The translations under genes were made by a program, and so were the position numbers. Below are positions 20,350 through 30,835 of a DNA stretch of 64,000 bases, piece by piece (position 1 is the stretch's first letter; the number at the start of each line of letters is the position of its first letter). This DNA comes from Zygaena filipendulae (lineage: Eukaryota; Arthropoda; Insecta; Lepidoptera; Zygaenidae). The notes below the pieces were generated by a model. That model did no database searches. It worked only from the letters and a program-made list of their open reading frames with translations, and had not been told where the DNA came from. Where the stretch lies: NCBI GenBank assembly GCA_907165275.2, contig OU015673.1:7591001-7655000 (forward strand), given 5' to 3'.

Positions 20350-20596
20350 TTTAAGCCGTTGCCGATATTAATAAATAATAATAATAAGTGTAGCTATAGT
20401 TACCTACCTAGATATAAAGTGTAGATACATAGTTACCTAAACATAATTATGTTCAAAGGTACAATGGTCAACGGAATGAAAAAGCAAGAATGGGGCATGT
20501 GTTTATATATATTATAAAGTTGTACCAAAATCTTTCAAGTTATTAAAGTAGACTAAATTGCTCAAAGGAGGAAGACCATTTACAAAAAGAAATGAG

Positions 20597-21161
20597 ATCC
20601 CATCAAAAACAAACTTGTAAAAAATTCCAAGTCTCGCAACTCACTTCTTCTACAGTAAAAAGTTGTGAGATCAATGTAATACCAAGTCGGTTAATTTATT
20701 CAGTGCCTACTTAAGGGTCCTTCTGTCTAAAGTTATCATGTTATAAGCTAATCTAATAACATTTTATAGTGACCATATCAAATTTAAAAACCTTTTGTTT
20801 TAAATAGATTGATTGGCTTGGCGATCACGTGAAAACACAATGTATCTCACAAGTAATATATATTATAATTAAATTAGATTGTTTAGAACCATAATTATGT
20901 ATTACATGTGAGATATATTGTGTTTTCACGTGATCGCCAAGCCAATCAATCTATTTAAAACAAAAGGTTTTTAAATTTGATATGGTCACTATAAAATGTT
21001 ATTAGATTAGCTTATAACATGATAACTTTAGACAGAAGGACCCTTAAGTAGGCACTGAATAAATTAACCGACTTGGTATTACATTGATCTCACAACTTTT
21101 TACTGTAGAAGAAGTGAGTTGCGAGACTTGGAATTTTTTACAAGTTTGTTTTTGATGGGAT
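20597..21161. repeat. Long near-perfect inverted repeat (261-bp arms, 43-bp loop)
   Basis: Arms 20597-20857 and 20901-21161 are reverse complements; I found only about two mismatches, near the loop. The outer ends read ATCCCATCAAAAAC and GTTTTTGATGGGAT. There is no transposase. It could be a fold-back MITE or the DNA for a long hairpin RNA. Confidence 0.9.
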
Positions 21162-21164
21162 TCG

Positions 21165-21284
21165 TTAGTCTCGATAAAACTCGAGAATGGCTGGACCGAT
21201 TTGGCTATTGGTTTAAACGGTGAAAAGTTCATAGTTCCTGTGTGAATTCCAAAACTCATGCAGGTGAAACCATGGCGCACAGCT
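21165..21284 (+). mobile_element. Helitron 3-prime fragment
   Basis: CTGGACCGATTTGG, TTCCTGTGTGAATTCC, CATGCAGGTGAAACCATG and GCACAGCTAA are the decayed 3-prime module. It directly abuts the long inverted repeat. Confidence 0.6.
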
Positions 21285-21701
21285 AATTTTTTATTTTATT
21301 GCTATAATGTGTTTGAATGTTTGTTATCTAGTATTTTATTCCAAAACAAAGAGTTCCAGGATGAGAAAATCTCTCGAGTGGACAGACCTGACAAAAGGTG
21401 GGCGTCTTCCCACTCTTGTGAATATCTTAAATAGATAAAAATGTATTTGCCTACCCATTAAACTAATTAAGATTTTAATTCCAACGTGAACGCAGGTTCA
21501 CATAAAAAATATTTACAAAAAACAATATAAAAAGACGGATTATATCGGGTCGTTATGGTTTCCAGTGGGAGAATGTTAATATTGAATTGTTACGAAAATA
21601 ACTTTTAATATCTTATTGGTGTTATAACAAAGGAAAACGAGCAGCCGAGTTCTTGGCGAGAACCAGAGGCGACTCCGTTCTGGAATTTACGTTTGTGTGG
21701 A
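21285..21701. other. No recognised feature
   Basis: Nothing recognised in this stretch. Confidence 0.4.
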
Positions 21702-21750
21702 AAAACCGGTCAAGTGCGAGCCCGACTCGCGCACGAAGGGTTCCATACCA
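21702..21750 (-). repeat. End fragment of AGGGTTCC-type repeat
   Basis: AAAAACCGGTCAAGTGCGAG, then GCGCACGAAGGGTTCCATAC, is the reversed terminus of the repeat at 15408. Confidence 0.65.
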
Positions 21751-21880
21751 TCCTCTACTAATATTATAAATGCGAAAGTGAAATTGTTTGTTTGTTTGTT
21801 AAGCTTTCACGACTAAACGGCTCAACCGATCACCACGAATTTTCGCATACACGTTTTCAGTGTACGGAGATTATGAGTTA
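21751..21880 (+). mobile_element. Helitron variant B, 5-prime half
   Basis: It starts A|TCCTCTACTAATATTATAAA then TGCGAAAGTG and TTTGTTTGTTTGTTAAGC. It is truncated before the 3-prime module. Confidence 0.72.
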
Positions 21881-21924
21881 TCACTTGAACGTTGAATCAT
21901 ATAAAGTTCAAATATGATTTAAAG

Positions 21925-22262
21925 AGCTGTCTCCCGCGATTTCACATGCGTTAATTTCGGAGTTCACGCAGGAATTCCGGGATAAAAAGTACCCAATGTT
22001 CTTCTCTGTAATCTCAAAATTTAATGCACTTTTTCCGGCACTTCCAATTATTATTATCGTTATAATATAATTCAACCAATTTACACAAAACCTTGACAAA
22101 TAACATATTATCCAAACCTTCCTCATGAATCAATTTTTAAAGTGTATTAGTAGTGAAAAACCGCATGAAAATATAATAGGTACCTAGTTCAGTAATAGGT
22201 ACCTAGTTTTTGAGTTGAACAGGCTGACAGACAGACAGACATGGCGGAGGACTTTGTTTTAA
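21925..22262 (-). mobile_element. Helitron pieces, variant H type
   Basis: The left piece (21925-22003) is a 3-prime module (GAGCTGTCTCCCGCGATTT). The right piece (about 22105-22262) has the H block (ACCTTCCTCATGAATC, AAAAACCGCATGAAAAT) and a GACAGACAGACAGAC tract. About 100 bp between them is unrelated. Confidence 0.6.
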
Positions 22263-22330
22263 ATAATTATGCAGTGATTGGTTAGCACTTCGAGTGGATT
22301 GCTTTATTTTTAACTTCGGAGTTATCACTG

Positions 22331-22664
22331 GAATGGGCTAGTTGACTAATTTTTATTTTTTAGTCCGTCTTGTAGATTATTAAAAAATATTAGACACGTA
22401 TTTTTTCTTTTTTTACGTAATCCAAAAAGTAACGGCGATATATTGAGTTGAAATTTCGCGTGACGTCACTATTCTGACAGTTTGTATGGCGGTTTTAGCG
22501 GTTAGTGACGTCACGACCCCCTCACCCTAAACTTTAATGCGCTTTATATCTGTATATTTTAATTTATTTGAAAAAGCAAAAAATACGTGTCTATTGTTTT
22601 TTTATTTTCTAACTGACGGACTAATTAGAATTTTGATTTAAAAAAGTAGTCCACATCCCTATTC
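22331..22664 (+). mobile_element. CRE-MITE copy 4, complete
   Basis: It starts GAATGGGCTAGTTGAC and ends GTCCACATCCCTATTC, imperfect inverted ends. TGACGTCA sits at 22461-22468 and 22506-22513. Subterminal arms share TTAGTCCGTC...ACACGTATTTTTT. It is one of the cleanest copies. Confidence 0.85.
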
Positions 22665-23168
22665 TATTATCACATTACCAAATTACCTAGAAGTCAACAT
22701 GTGATGAAACTAGGTCTGGCGAGTCGATTGCAAATCTCATCAAAAACTATACAGATTTCGTACAAAATTGAGCGTGGCGGGTGCGTTAATTATTCTGCAA
22801 AATGGCACGGAAAACATGTAGGCAGTGAGCGAATTGCCGCGTGTACATCTCATGTAAATAATTCAGATCATTTGAGGCAAATCCAGGTGTGTTTGGCGCA
22901 GTGCGGTGGTTTGATATTGTTGCGGATCGCTTAATTAATCTCTAGAGTCTAGAGGATAGAATTCGATGTGTATTTTTCTATCGTTTTACTGTCCAGTGTC
23001 CACTCAATTTTTTTTTCTTATGGACTTTCGCATGTCATGCATTTAGCCAGTTTCGACTAGATAAAATACCTATACCATAAATCTGTTCGCATCTTTTTAC
23101 AATCTAAAATTGCAAGCCATGGTGATATACTTAATAGTTTGTAAACCTTTCTCGGTTATACATATTTA
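22665..23168. other. No recognised gene; one GC-richer frame
   Basis: A 77-codon plus-strand frame (22701-22934) lies in locally GC-richer DNA but shows no domain. It could be an old exon or chance. Confidence 0.35.
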
Positions 23169-23455
23169 TCTATTATAAATAAAATTGAAGTTTCTATTTG
23201 TAACTCAAATTAACAGCTTTTCACTAAATGCATACGAAATTATATACGGTAGGTACTTATATCAACATTTTTTTTTAATTTTTCTGTCTGTCTGTCTGTT
23301 TATTCCAACTAATCTTTGAAACGACTGGACCGATTTCGACGGGACTTTCACTCGCAGATAGCTAATGTTATAAGTAGTAACTTAGGATACTTTTATCTTA
23401 GAGTTCTTGCGGGAACTCCGACATTACCGCGGGTGAAACCACGGGGGATAGCTAG
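23169..23455 (+). mobile_element. Helitron-like element, variant F, full length
   Basis: It starts A|TCTATTATAAATAAAATTG and ends CGGGGGATAGCTAG|T. It has AACAGCTTTTCACTAAATGC and a TTCTGTCTGTCTGTCTG tract. It aligns along its length with 18659-18958. Confidence 0.82.
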
Positions 23456-23734
23456 TTATTTATATTATTGGTACTGTTTGTATAAAAGAAAAAGAAGTTT
23501 CAAAATGGATGGCAGCATAGAAAATGTACTGTGATGCTTTTAATTCGGTAGGTACCAATCCGTGATCGTGATTCCCTTGTTGTGGTCGCAGTTCAAACTT
23601 TACCTAGCACGTCGTAGTGGTCGCAAATAAAAAAGAAAAGCTTATTTTGCCTTCGGCATTTTCCGCGGGCAAATTAAACAAATTTGCCTGCGACATATTC
23701 ACGATATGCATTTTTATCCGTTGCCGAAAAGTGA

Positions 23735-24041
23735 AAAGATTAGATTTTTTTTGTATATTATTTCTTTGTTTGTACTTAATAGATAGTTAAACTTAAAAAA
23801 ATCACTAATTAATCGAATTTTAAAACAATTTCACTTTTAAGAAGCTACAGTGTTCTTGAGTGGCAGGATACTTTTATGCCGGAACTCCTGCAGGAATTTC
23901 GAAATTTAAGGATAATCTTTATAAATTATTGAAATGATTCTAAAAGATCTCTCCCTGAAACTATAAAGTATACTTTTTGGAGTTCCCAAGGAGGTATCGA
24001 AGTCACGCGGGTGAGAACTGAGACCGCGGCTAACAGCTAAT
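23735..24041 (+). mobile_element. Decayed Helitron, variant A type
   Basis: Remnants of GATTAGATTTTTTTTG, AAGAAGCTACAGTGTTC, GGAACTCCTGCAGGAAT and CGCGGGTGAGAACTGAGACC end in AACAGCTAA|T. It contains a duplicated or inserted segment near 23930-23990. Confidence 0.55.
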
Positions 24042-24504
24042 GTGTAAACATAGACAATGTCACCTCTCAGCGCGGGCCGTTGACCTAATTATTCAATTTG
24101 TCGTATTTCAAAACAAACATCCCACTTATATGATATTTATACGACTTAAAAAACTAACACGTTTAAATTTATCAACTTCTATTTGTAGTGAACTTGTTTT
24201 GAATATATTATAAGAGCATGTACAAATTGTTTAAAGTTATTTTTTTCCATCTTCACTTTGTTGTATACATGAGTTATTACCGACATTTTTTGTTTGGGCC
24301 ATATTTATAACGCAACGGATATGAAAATGAAAAATATTTATCAACAAAAAGAAAATAACAATGTAAGATATACCCACACTAGGAAAACTGAAATCATTAC
24401 TATTACAGTAATTTCAAATTACATAATTATAAAAACCAGCTGACGATTATAAGTGATTGTGCTGATCGATCGTAAGTAACAAATTTTGTTTTGATTTTGG
24501 TTTC
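24042..24504. other. No recognised feature
   Basis: Nothing recognised here. Confidence 0.4.
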
Positions 24505-24653
24505 ATTATAAAAAATGCGAAAGTGAGTTTGTTTTTTACGCTTTCACGCCCTTGCGGCTCGACCGATCATAATGAAATTTTGCATACACATTTTCAGGCG
24601 TATAGAAAAAGGAAATAGGGTATTTTAATCTCGGAATTCCCACGGGTTGCTAG
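24505..24653 (+). mobile_element. Helitron variant B, 3-prime deleted
   Basis: It has TAAAAAATGCGAAAGTGAG, ACGCTTTCACGCCC, and GGAATTCCCACGGG joined directly to TTGCTAG|T, so the terminal hairpin is deleted while CTAG is kept. Confidence 0.7.
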
Positions 24654-24821
24654 TAATTTATATTACCGTTGCAAGTCAAATTTGCAAAAAAAAAACAGTG
24701 AATTCTGAATTGTAACTTTTCACTCTTGTAAAGTTTACTAAAATGATTATCCAGAAGATGGTCATGTAGTGGTTGCGTGGCATTCGAATATGCAAACAAG
24801 ATTAATTTTTAATAATTTTTT

Positions 24822-24897
24822 TTATTTGTATGTCATAGGGGGCAAACGGGCAAGTGGTACACCTGATGGTAAGTGACTACCGCCGTCCATGGACATC
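24822..24897 (-). mobile_element. SINE-like element (TTTGCCCCC family), 3-prime end
   Basis: AGGGGGCAAACGGGCAAGTG, then GGTACACCTGATGGTAAGTG, is the reversed 3-prime end of the family seen at 56886-57162 and 28678-28977. Confidence 0.7.
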
Positions 24898-24904
24898 TGA
24901 AAAA

Positions 24905-24948
24905 AAAATCGGAATTCACGCGGGCGAAACAGCGGGGAACAACTAGTA
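24905..24948 (+). mobile_element. Helitron 3-prime fragment
   Basis: CGGAATTCACGCGGGCGAAA, CAGCGGGGAACAACTAG|T: only the terminal hairpin region remains. It abuts the SINE-like piece. Confidence 0.65.
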
Positions 24949-25237
24949 TTATATAAAACATCCAGCCTTTTGTCCGACCATCTGTGCACACACAACAATG
25001 CATATCAAACAGTAGTTGAACTTTGTGCGCAGTCAAACAAATAGTCTTATAATGGTGCTAAAACCGAATTCAAATTGGACAGTATTTCAATAACAAAAAA
25101 TAAAATCCAATTTTAGTTTTCACCGGATGTCAACTGACCAAATTGGAAAAAAAACTACTTGGTAATATTAAAAGTTCATTCATGTGTGTGTTGTTCCTAA
25201 TTAAGATTTTAACGGTGAATGGATTTAGAAAGAAACC

Positions 25238-25340
25238 TGCAAGCGTTCTGGTGTTGCAGATGTCTATGGGCGGCGGTAATCACTTACCATCAGGTGTACC
25301 ACTTGCCCGTTTGCCCCCTGTGACATAATAAAAAAAAAGA
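25238..25340 (+). mobile_element. SINE-like element (TTTGCCCCC family), 3-prime end
   Basis: GCGTTCTGGTGTTGCAGATG, TGGGCGGCGGTAATCACTTA and TTGCCCGTTTGCCCCCTGTG lead into an A-run. It is the same family in the opposite orientation to 24822, only about 0.4 kb away. Confidence 0.72.
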
Positions 25341-25485
25341 AAGAAAGAAAAGGAGTTTATTGATCCCCATAAAAAATGGGTTCAAAATAAAATAGTATTA
25401 ATTAAAAAGAAAAAATATATTGTGAAAGAGATAGAAGGGTGTGCTGTCTAGGGGTCACTCGGTCGCTGTCCTAGCATAAAAGATT
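25335..25485 (-). mobile_element. Probable non-LTR 3-prime end with GAAA tail
   Basis: On the plus strand AAAGAAAGAAAGAAAAGG is followed by AGTTTATTGATCCCCAT, so on the minus strand AATAAACT precedes a TTTC tail. A similar layout is at 31262. Confidence 0.5.
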
Positions 25486-26591
25486 TTATTCTTCTCCTAC
25501 GAAATTAAATTTATTTTAAAGAGTTAAAAAATTCAATTTCTTAGGAGATTTTTATTAAATTGGGTACTTGAATTAACTATGATATAAAATTACTATGTTT
25601 TCATAGTTCAGCTTCAACGAAAGCGCTACGTCTATTCGACTATTAGTCGTATTGTGGCTATCAAGAAGTTACTTATAGTACCTACAGTCTTGCTCAACCT
25701 ATTTATTTGCAATTCAAAAGTCATAATTGTCACCTCTTTCCGTATATTAATAATTAATTCCACAGTCCATCATTGTGACTTCGTCTTTAGATTGAAGTGG
25801 ACAGCTATTTCACTGCCAAGTTTATGATAAATTAATGACCATGGAACGAAGAGAAAAAAAACAATTTAGTAGCAAGTTTTTTTTTTGTTCTTTGCTCGTC
25901 GTTTACGTAAATAATATTTCCAGTTATTTTTTTCTATGATGCAGTCAATTTGTTTTCCTGTTCGAGTAGGAGTTTATGGATGTGACCATTTAGGAGGCTT
26001 TTAATTGTCTAGTCACGTTTGAGTAGGTCATCGAAAAAAATAAATTGTCGAAGACAAATTGTATAAGCCGTTCCTTTTAAATAGTGAACGAAGAAAACCA
26101 TGGGAACCGCTCTCGATACAAAGTTGTAGGAAGGTGATTCCGCCACCCGAGAAATTGCATCACTCTACGTGCGCTGGTTGGTTGTATAAAAGTTATCACT
26201 TATCTCTCTAAAATGAATAAATCTGTTTTATAATATAATAAATACATGTACTTTAATATTCAATTCTGACATTTGAATAGATAGCCATCAGGATTATGCA
26301 AAAAGATAATAAACAACATCACTCGATTCACGTTTGATACAGGAAACACCTTGTTTTAACACTAATTGCAATTAACTTTAGATAATAATTACTGGTGATC
26401 ACCACAAAAAATTGTAATGTTGCAGACATCGGTTTTTAAGGTTACGTATAGCCAAATAGTAAAATGGAACATTATTAACAATTTCGTCATATATCTACCT
26501 ACCTATTGTTTTTTGAAACCGCAGTTTCGTTGAGTACTTTCCTCTGGAAACACTAAAGTTTTTGGGGCTAGAAGGAGTTTTTGGCGGGAAT
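25486..26591. other. No recognised feature
   Basis: 1.1 kb with no recognised repeat and no credible frame. This is among the longest stretches in the window without visible transposon sequence. Confidence 0.4.
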
Positions 26592-26828
26592 CTTAGATGG
26601 TGGTAGAGCTTATCTAAGCTAAAATGACACGCCCCACTACTCAATAAGCAGTTTTAGATGTATGAGATCCTGTATTGATAATATCTCTTTAATAGTGTGA
26701 GTGCGGCGACACTATTCGGCAACTGAGGATTTATATATATCGTATCAATATTTTAACGGTTGTGCGTGTGCGTATGCTCGATGGAGTGGCGTGTCATTTT
26801 AGCTTAGATAATCTCTACCATCATCTGT
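26592..26828. mobile_element. TIR element without a transposase (MITE), 237 bp
   Basis: The left arm GATGGTGGTAGAGCTTATCT and AAGCTAAAATGACACGCC are mirrored at the right by GGCGTGTCATTTTAGCTT and AGATAATCTCTACCATCATC. Arms are about 45 bp with few mismatches. The interior has no frame. Superfamily not assigned. Confidence 0.8.
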
Positions 26829-27089
26829 TTTCGTGTCGATAAAACATTTTGCTATGTTTTATGGTGCTGTATGGGACAAAAATTTTCACAGTGACGGTTT
26901 TGTTGTGTACACAAGATTTATGACGTATTGAGTTGATTTATTCGATGGCGTCCAAAGGCTCAGAGAAAGATTTTGCAAACTATAGAACTTCGATTTACAA
27001 ACCCTATTTTCAAACCGTATAACCAAAGAATATAGATTATTAATTAAAGAAACAAGAATAGTAGTTAAAGAAGCAAGCACAGTAAGAAA

Positions 27090-27242
27090 TTTCATGCCTC
27101 CTAGTTTGGCAGTAGTTTCCTAGATAGCTGACAGTTACTTTAGCTCGCTGTCAACATACTCGTGTACGTACAAATCAGCTGTCTTTACTTGTGGAAAAGC
27201 ACTTGAATCAGTTCATTTGTATAGTGTCACCGAGCTGGTACA
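27090..27242 (-). repeat. Unclassified repeat, copy 1
   Basis: It is the inverse of 30836-31060: it shares CACTATACAAATGAACTGAT, CACAAGTAAAGAC and the GAGGCATGAAAT end. There is no frame and no clear termini. Confidence 0.65.
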
Positions 27243-27359
27243 ACGATGCTAGTAGATATGTACATATTTTATTTTACTTGAAACTGTCATAATGCTGGCA
27301 TAATGATTCGACGATTGACCTTGGTACCTACTTTTTTTTTCATACAGCACCTATGTGAC

Positions 27360-27465
27360 AGGCACCTGATTCGCCATGACCATAACAAGTGAATAATGAC
27401 CGCACCCTACAAAAATTGTTTTTCCCATGTGCCCAAAGAAGTTTCAGTTCAAAAAAAAAATATAG
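27360..27465 (+). repeat. Unclassified repeat with AAGAAGTTTCA block
   Basis: GACCATAACAAGTGAATAA, AAAATTGTTTTTCCC and CAAAGAAGTTTCAGTTC recur in the same order at about 48935-49030. Confidence 0.5.
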
Positions 27466-27534
27466 TGATGATAGCTCAGTGATTGGTGAGGTCGGATCAC
27501 ACGCTTGAGCTGTTAATAAAGGGAAACATCGAAA

Positions 27535-27660
27535 GGAAATCATAGCATGGTGGTAGGATACTTTCTAGTGCCCGGCTGACTACTTACCACCAAGTTGAAA
27601 ATCTGGGTAGCGTTAGATACTATAAAAGAAAGAAAGAAAGAAAAAAGAAAGAAAGTATTG
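27535..27660 (+). mobile_element. SINE-like element, 5-prime part, with GAAA repeats
   Basis: ATAGCATGGTGGTAGGATAC, CTAGTGCCCGGCTGACTA and CACCAAGTTGAAAATCTG match the start of the family at 56886. It then switches to unrelated sequence and (GAAA)n at 27627-27655. Confidence 0.62.
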
Positions 27661-28202
27661 AAACAAAAAGACACACAACACAAATGATTACGCAGAACAA
27701 CAAGAGTAACAAACTGAAACAATAAAAATTTAAATATGAATAGGTACTTATATATAACATGAGTACATAATTACGAAAATTATCAAAAAGTTCGAAATTT
27801 ATTTTAAAGCATACGGCGCGGTGCCGAGGTAACAAAAACAACTTTCCAACAAATTGGCAAAAAAAGCCATACAGCTCTGCACCAAAGCAATGATAGCTCA
27901 TTCAGATGGTTAACAATCTGAAACCCAACAATTAAATTAAATCTACAATCTACAATAGAAACTGATAGGTCTTCAAGAGAATTGTAAAATAACTTTATTT
28001 AATTCAACACTTTAGATGGGATTGTGATATCTTCCAAGTTAGGGAACAACATAAGTTTAATCAAAATTGACTTGAGTAGTTTTTAGATATAGATGTAGGT
28101 AAATTTTAAGTAATTGAAAAGGGAAAAATGTCATATTATGTAGAATAGGTAGGTACTCAATTTTACTGAGATTGGTGCCAGCTTGTTTCAATTAATTTAC
28201 TT
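27661..28202. other. No recognised feature
   Basis: Minus-strand hydrophobic frames here come from T-rich reverse strand sequence. Nothing recognised. Confidence 0.4.
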
Positions 28203-28650
28203 TATTTAGATCGTAATTTTTAGGGTTCCATACCCAAAGGGTAAAAAGGGATCCTATTACTAAGACTTTGCTGCTCGTCCGTCCCTCCGTCTGTGCGTCT
28301 GTCACCAGGCTCCAGACTGTATCTCATAAACCGTGTTGGTCAGACAGTTGAAATTTTTACAGGTGATGTATTTCTGTTGCCGCTATAACAACAAATACTA
28401 AAAAATAAAAAACAGACTAAATTAAATATATAAGGGGGCTTCCATACAACAAACGTGATTTTTCTGTTCGTTTTTGCTCGATATTGATATCGGCAACAGG
28501 TAGACTAAATGTAGATTTAAGAGTATTACAGAATATTTAATTATAAATATTGGCTTTAAAAATACATAATTAAATTAAAATAAAACAAACATTTAAGGGG
28601 GTTCTCATACAACAGACATGATTTTTTTGCCATTTTATAGATAATGGTAC
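28203..28650 (+). repeat. AGGGTTCC-type interspersed repeat
   Basis: It begins TTTTTAGGGTTCCATACC, then CCTATTACTAAGAC, CCGTCCCTCCGTCTG, GTTGCCGCTATAACAAC and GATATCGGCAACAGG. It is the fuller of the two copies. Confidence 0.68.
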
Positions 28651-29075
28651 ATGTATATACAAAATTTCAGCTCAATCGATTTTTTTTGTAATGTCATAGG
28701 GGGCTAACGGGCAAGTGGTACACCTGATGGTAAGTTATTACCACCGCCCATGGTCATCTGCAACACCAGAAGGCATGCAGGTGCGTTGCCGACCTGGAAT
28801 GGGGATGGGAACTGGCTTTCAAGTGGGGCTGCCGGAACACACCGTTAGGTGCTTGGCGACAGATTTGCAACTTGAAGATGGTAGCTAGCCAGCTGGGCAC
28901 TAGAGTGTGCCCTATAACCATGCTATAGTTTCCTCACGATGTTTTCTTTGTTGATGATAGAAGGATTGGTTGAAGATATCTGCTTCAAAATTGAGTTGCA
29001 AGATTTCACTCTTTTACATACTATACATATACTTACATAAAATTGCAAGTTAAATAAAAGCTTTTAAAAATGACT
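28651..29075 (+). repeat. Unclassified repeat interrupted by a SINE-like element
   Basis: ACAAAATTTCAGCTCAATCG (left) and ATTGGTTGAAGATATCTGC plus TTCAAAATTGAG (right) are contiguous at 12303. Here the element at 28678-28977 separates them, with GATT on both sides as a possible short target duplication. Confidence 0.55.
28678..28977 (-). mobile_element. SINE-like element (TTTGCCCCC family), near full length
   Basis: It reads, reversed, from AACATCGTGAGGAAACTATA through GGGGATGGGAACTGG to the end TTAGCCCCCTATGACATTAC and an A-run. It has no A or B box that I can see. It matches 56886-57162 in the opposite orientation. Confidence 0.78.
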
Positions 29076-29345
29076 GACTGACAGACTAGCAGCCTAAAAA
29101 ATTATATATTCCGACCGTGCGAATAATCGTCGCCAAAGTTTGGCATGCAGGAATTTTTCGGCTTGCTTCGAATTTCACAGCTTCTGAGGCGCGACCGGCG
29201 ACGGGCGACGAGCGTGTACCATCAAATATTTTTCTCATCATTTTCATTTAGTGGGGAATCCGGAGCGAATTCCATGGTTATACGTACTGACGGTGACAAA
29301 AGTGAGACCGTTTTGTCTCCGACCATTTGTTTGTTTTATTCTTTA
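29076..29345. other. No recognised feature
   Basis: Locally GC-richer (29115-29280), with an 81-codon plus-strand frame lacking any known domain. Confidence 0.35.
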
Positions 29346-29400
29346 CTAGCTGTGTCCCGCGTTTTTCGGAATTCCCGTTTCAGAGATTAGCTGGAAGAAA
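29346..29400 (-). mobile_element. Helitron 3-prime fragment
   Basis: A|CTAGCTGTGTCCCGCG, then TTTTTCGGAATTCCCG: a remnant of the 3-prime module. Confidence 0.6.
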
Positions 29401-29554
29401 CGGACAGACAGAGAAAAGTTATGAATTTTTATTCTTTTATGTAGGTAAGTACCGTATTTTAATTTAACCAAGCTGGCTACGTCATTTAGTGGAAATACAA
29501 CACTAAGGGGAAAAACGTTTCCTCCTCAAATCAGAAGCTATTCTGATATTCTCA

Positions 29555-29875
29555 TAAAATTGGCTACTTGACTAATTTTTGTTTTAGTCCGTCGCGCGTC
29601 GTGTAGATTATTCAGAAAAATTGGACACGTATTTTTTCTGATTTTACGTTATCAAAATATAAGGGCGATATATTGAGTTGAAATTAATTCGCTTGAAGTC
29701 ACAACCCGGTGCAGTTCGTATCGAATAATGACGTCACGAGTCCACCACCCTAAACTTTAATGCGCTTTATCTATGTTTATTTTTATTAATTTGAAAAAGC
29801 AAAAAATACGTGTCCATTATTTGTTTATTTTCTGACAGACCAATTAGAATTTTGATTTTCATACCCCGGAAAATA
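29555..29875 (+). mobile_element. CRE-MITE copy 5
   Basis: It has GACTAATTTTTGTTTTAGTC and TTGGACACGTATTTTTTC on the left and ACCAATTAGAATTTTGATT on the right. The first CRE is decayed (TTGAAGTCAC); the second is intact (TGACGTCA, near 29729). Confidence 0.78.
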
Positions 29876-29880
29876 CCTAA

Positions 29881-30205
29881 TAGGTATGTTGACAACTTTT
29901 AAAAATCAAAATTTTAATTTGTCCGTCTTTTAGAAAATTAAAAATCATTAGACATGTATTTTTTTATTTTTCAAATAAATTAAAATACACAGAGATAAAG
30001 GGCATTAAAATTTAGGGTGGGGGCTCGTGACGTCACTTACCACTATAAGCCGCCATACAAACTGCACTAGTTAGTGACGTCACGCGTTTCAACTCAATGT
30101 ATCGCTGTTATTTTTTGATTCCGTAAAAAAATAAAAAATACGTGTCTAATATTTTTTATTAATGTACAAGACGGACTGAAAAAAAAAATAGTCAAATAGC
30201 CTATA
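29881..30205 (-). mobile_element. CRE-MITE copy 6
   Basis: It starts TAGGTATGTTGACAACTTTT and ends ATAGTCAAATAGCCTA. Both TGACGTCA sites are intact (near 30029 and 30076). It lies immediately beside copy 5 in the opposite orientation. Confidence 0.82.
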
Positions 30206-30479
30206 CTTGTATTTAACTTTTGTAACTAACTGTACTCAATCTATAGATATCTAGAAGTCGCCATAACCGAATTAATATTGTGTAGACCGTCTTACAGGAA
30301 ATGAATAAGAAATTCCCTTCGGGGGAAAATTGTGGTGAATATGACGTATATACCTACTTATTACATTTTGTATATTATGTTTTAGTACCATATTATCTAG
30401 TAGCTATGTAATAAGGAGGGATTATGATCATTTTCCTGGTTACTTATCGTAATTTATCTATAGAAATAAATAGTGAATT
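30206..30479. other. No recognised feature
   Basis: Nothing recognised. Confidence 0.4.
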
Positions 30480-30737
30480 TGAGTTTGTGAAACCCTAACT
30501 ACCTACTCAACCGATCATTACGAGCTATTGCATATACGTTTACAGGGCTACAGAAAAGGACCCTATACCTTTATTGTCTTCGAATTCCTGCAGGAACTTT
30601 GAAATTAAAGCGGGTGAAACTGCATGACATTTTGCATACATGTCGTCAAGGGTACAGAAAAGGATATAGGATATTTATCCCGGAATGCCCACAGTAACTC
30701 CGAAATTAAAGCGAGCAAAATCACAGGGACCAGCTAG
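30480..30737 (+). mobile_element. Two Helitron 3-prime halves in tandem
   Basis: The first module ends at GCGGGTGAAACTGCATG near 30627. A second begins ACATTTTGCATACATGTCGT and ends CAGGGACCAGCTAG|T. Internal repetition of the GGTACAGAAAAGGA block shows two partial copies. Confidence 0.65.
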
Positions 30738-30835
30738 TACCTTAATAATATAGTAACTGTGCCATTCTAGAAATGGTAGTACATAGTATATACGGACTCT
30801 TGAAGCAGTACCACCTCCTCGCCTATATGCCAACC

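Noticed and set aside
20858..20900. Inverted repeat as a replication origin or assembly artefact
   Set aside because: The loop is unrelated to the arms and the arms differ by at least one base near the loop, which argues against a simple artefact; no origin feature is visible.
22701..22934. Possible exon in GC-richer DNA
   Set aside because: No domain, no clear splice sites or neighbouring exon; kept only as a note.
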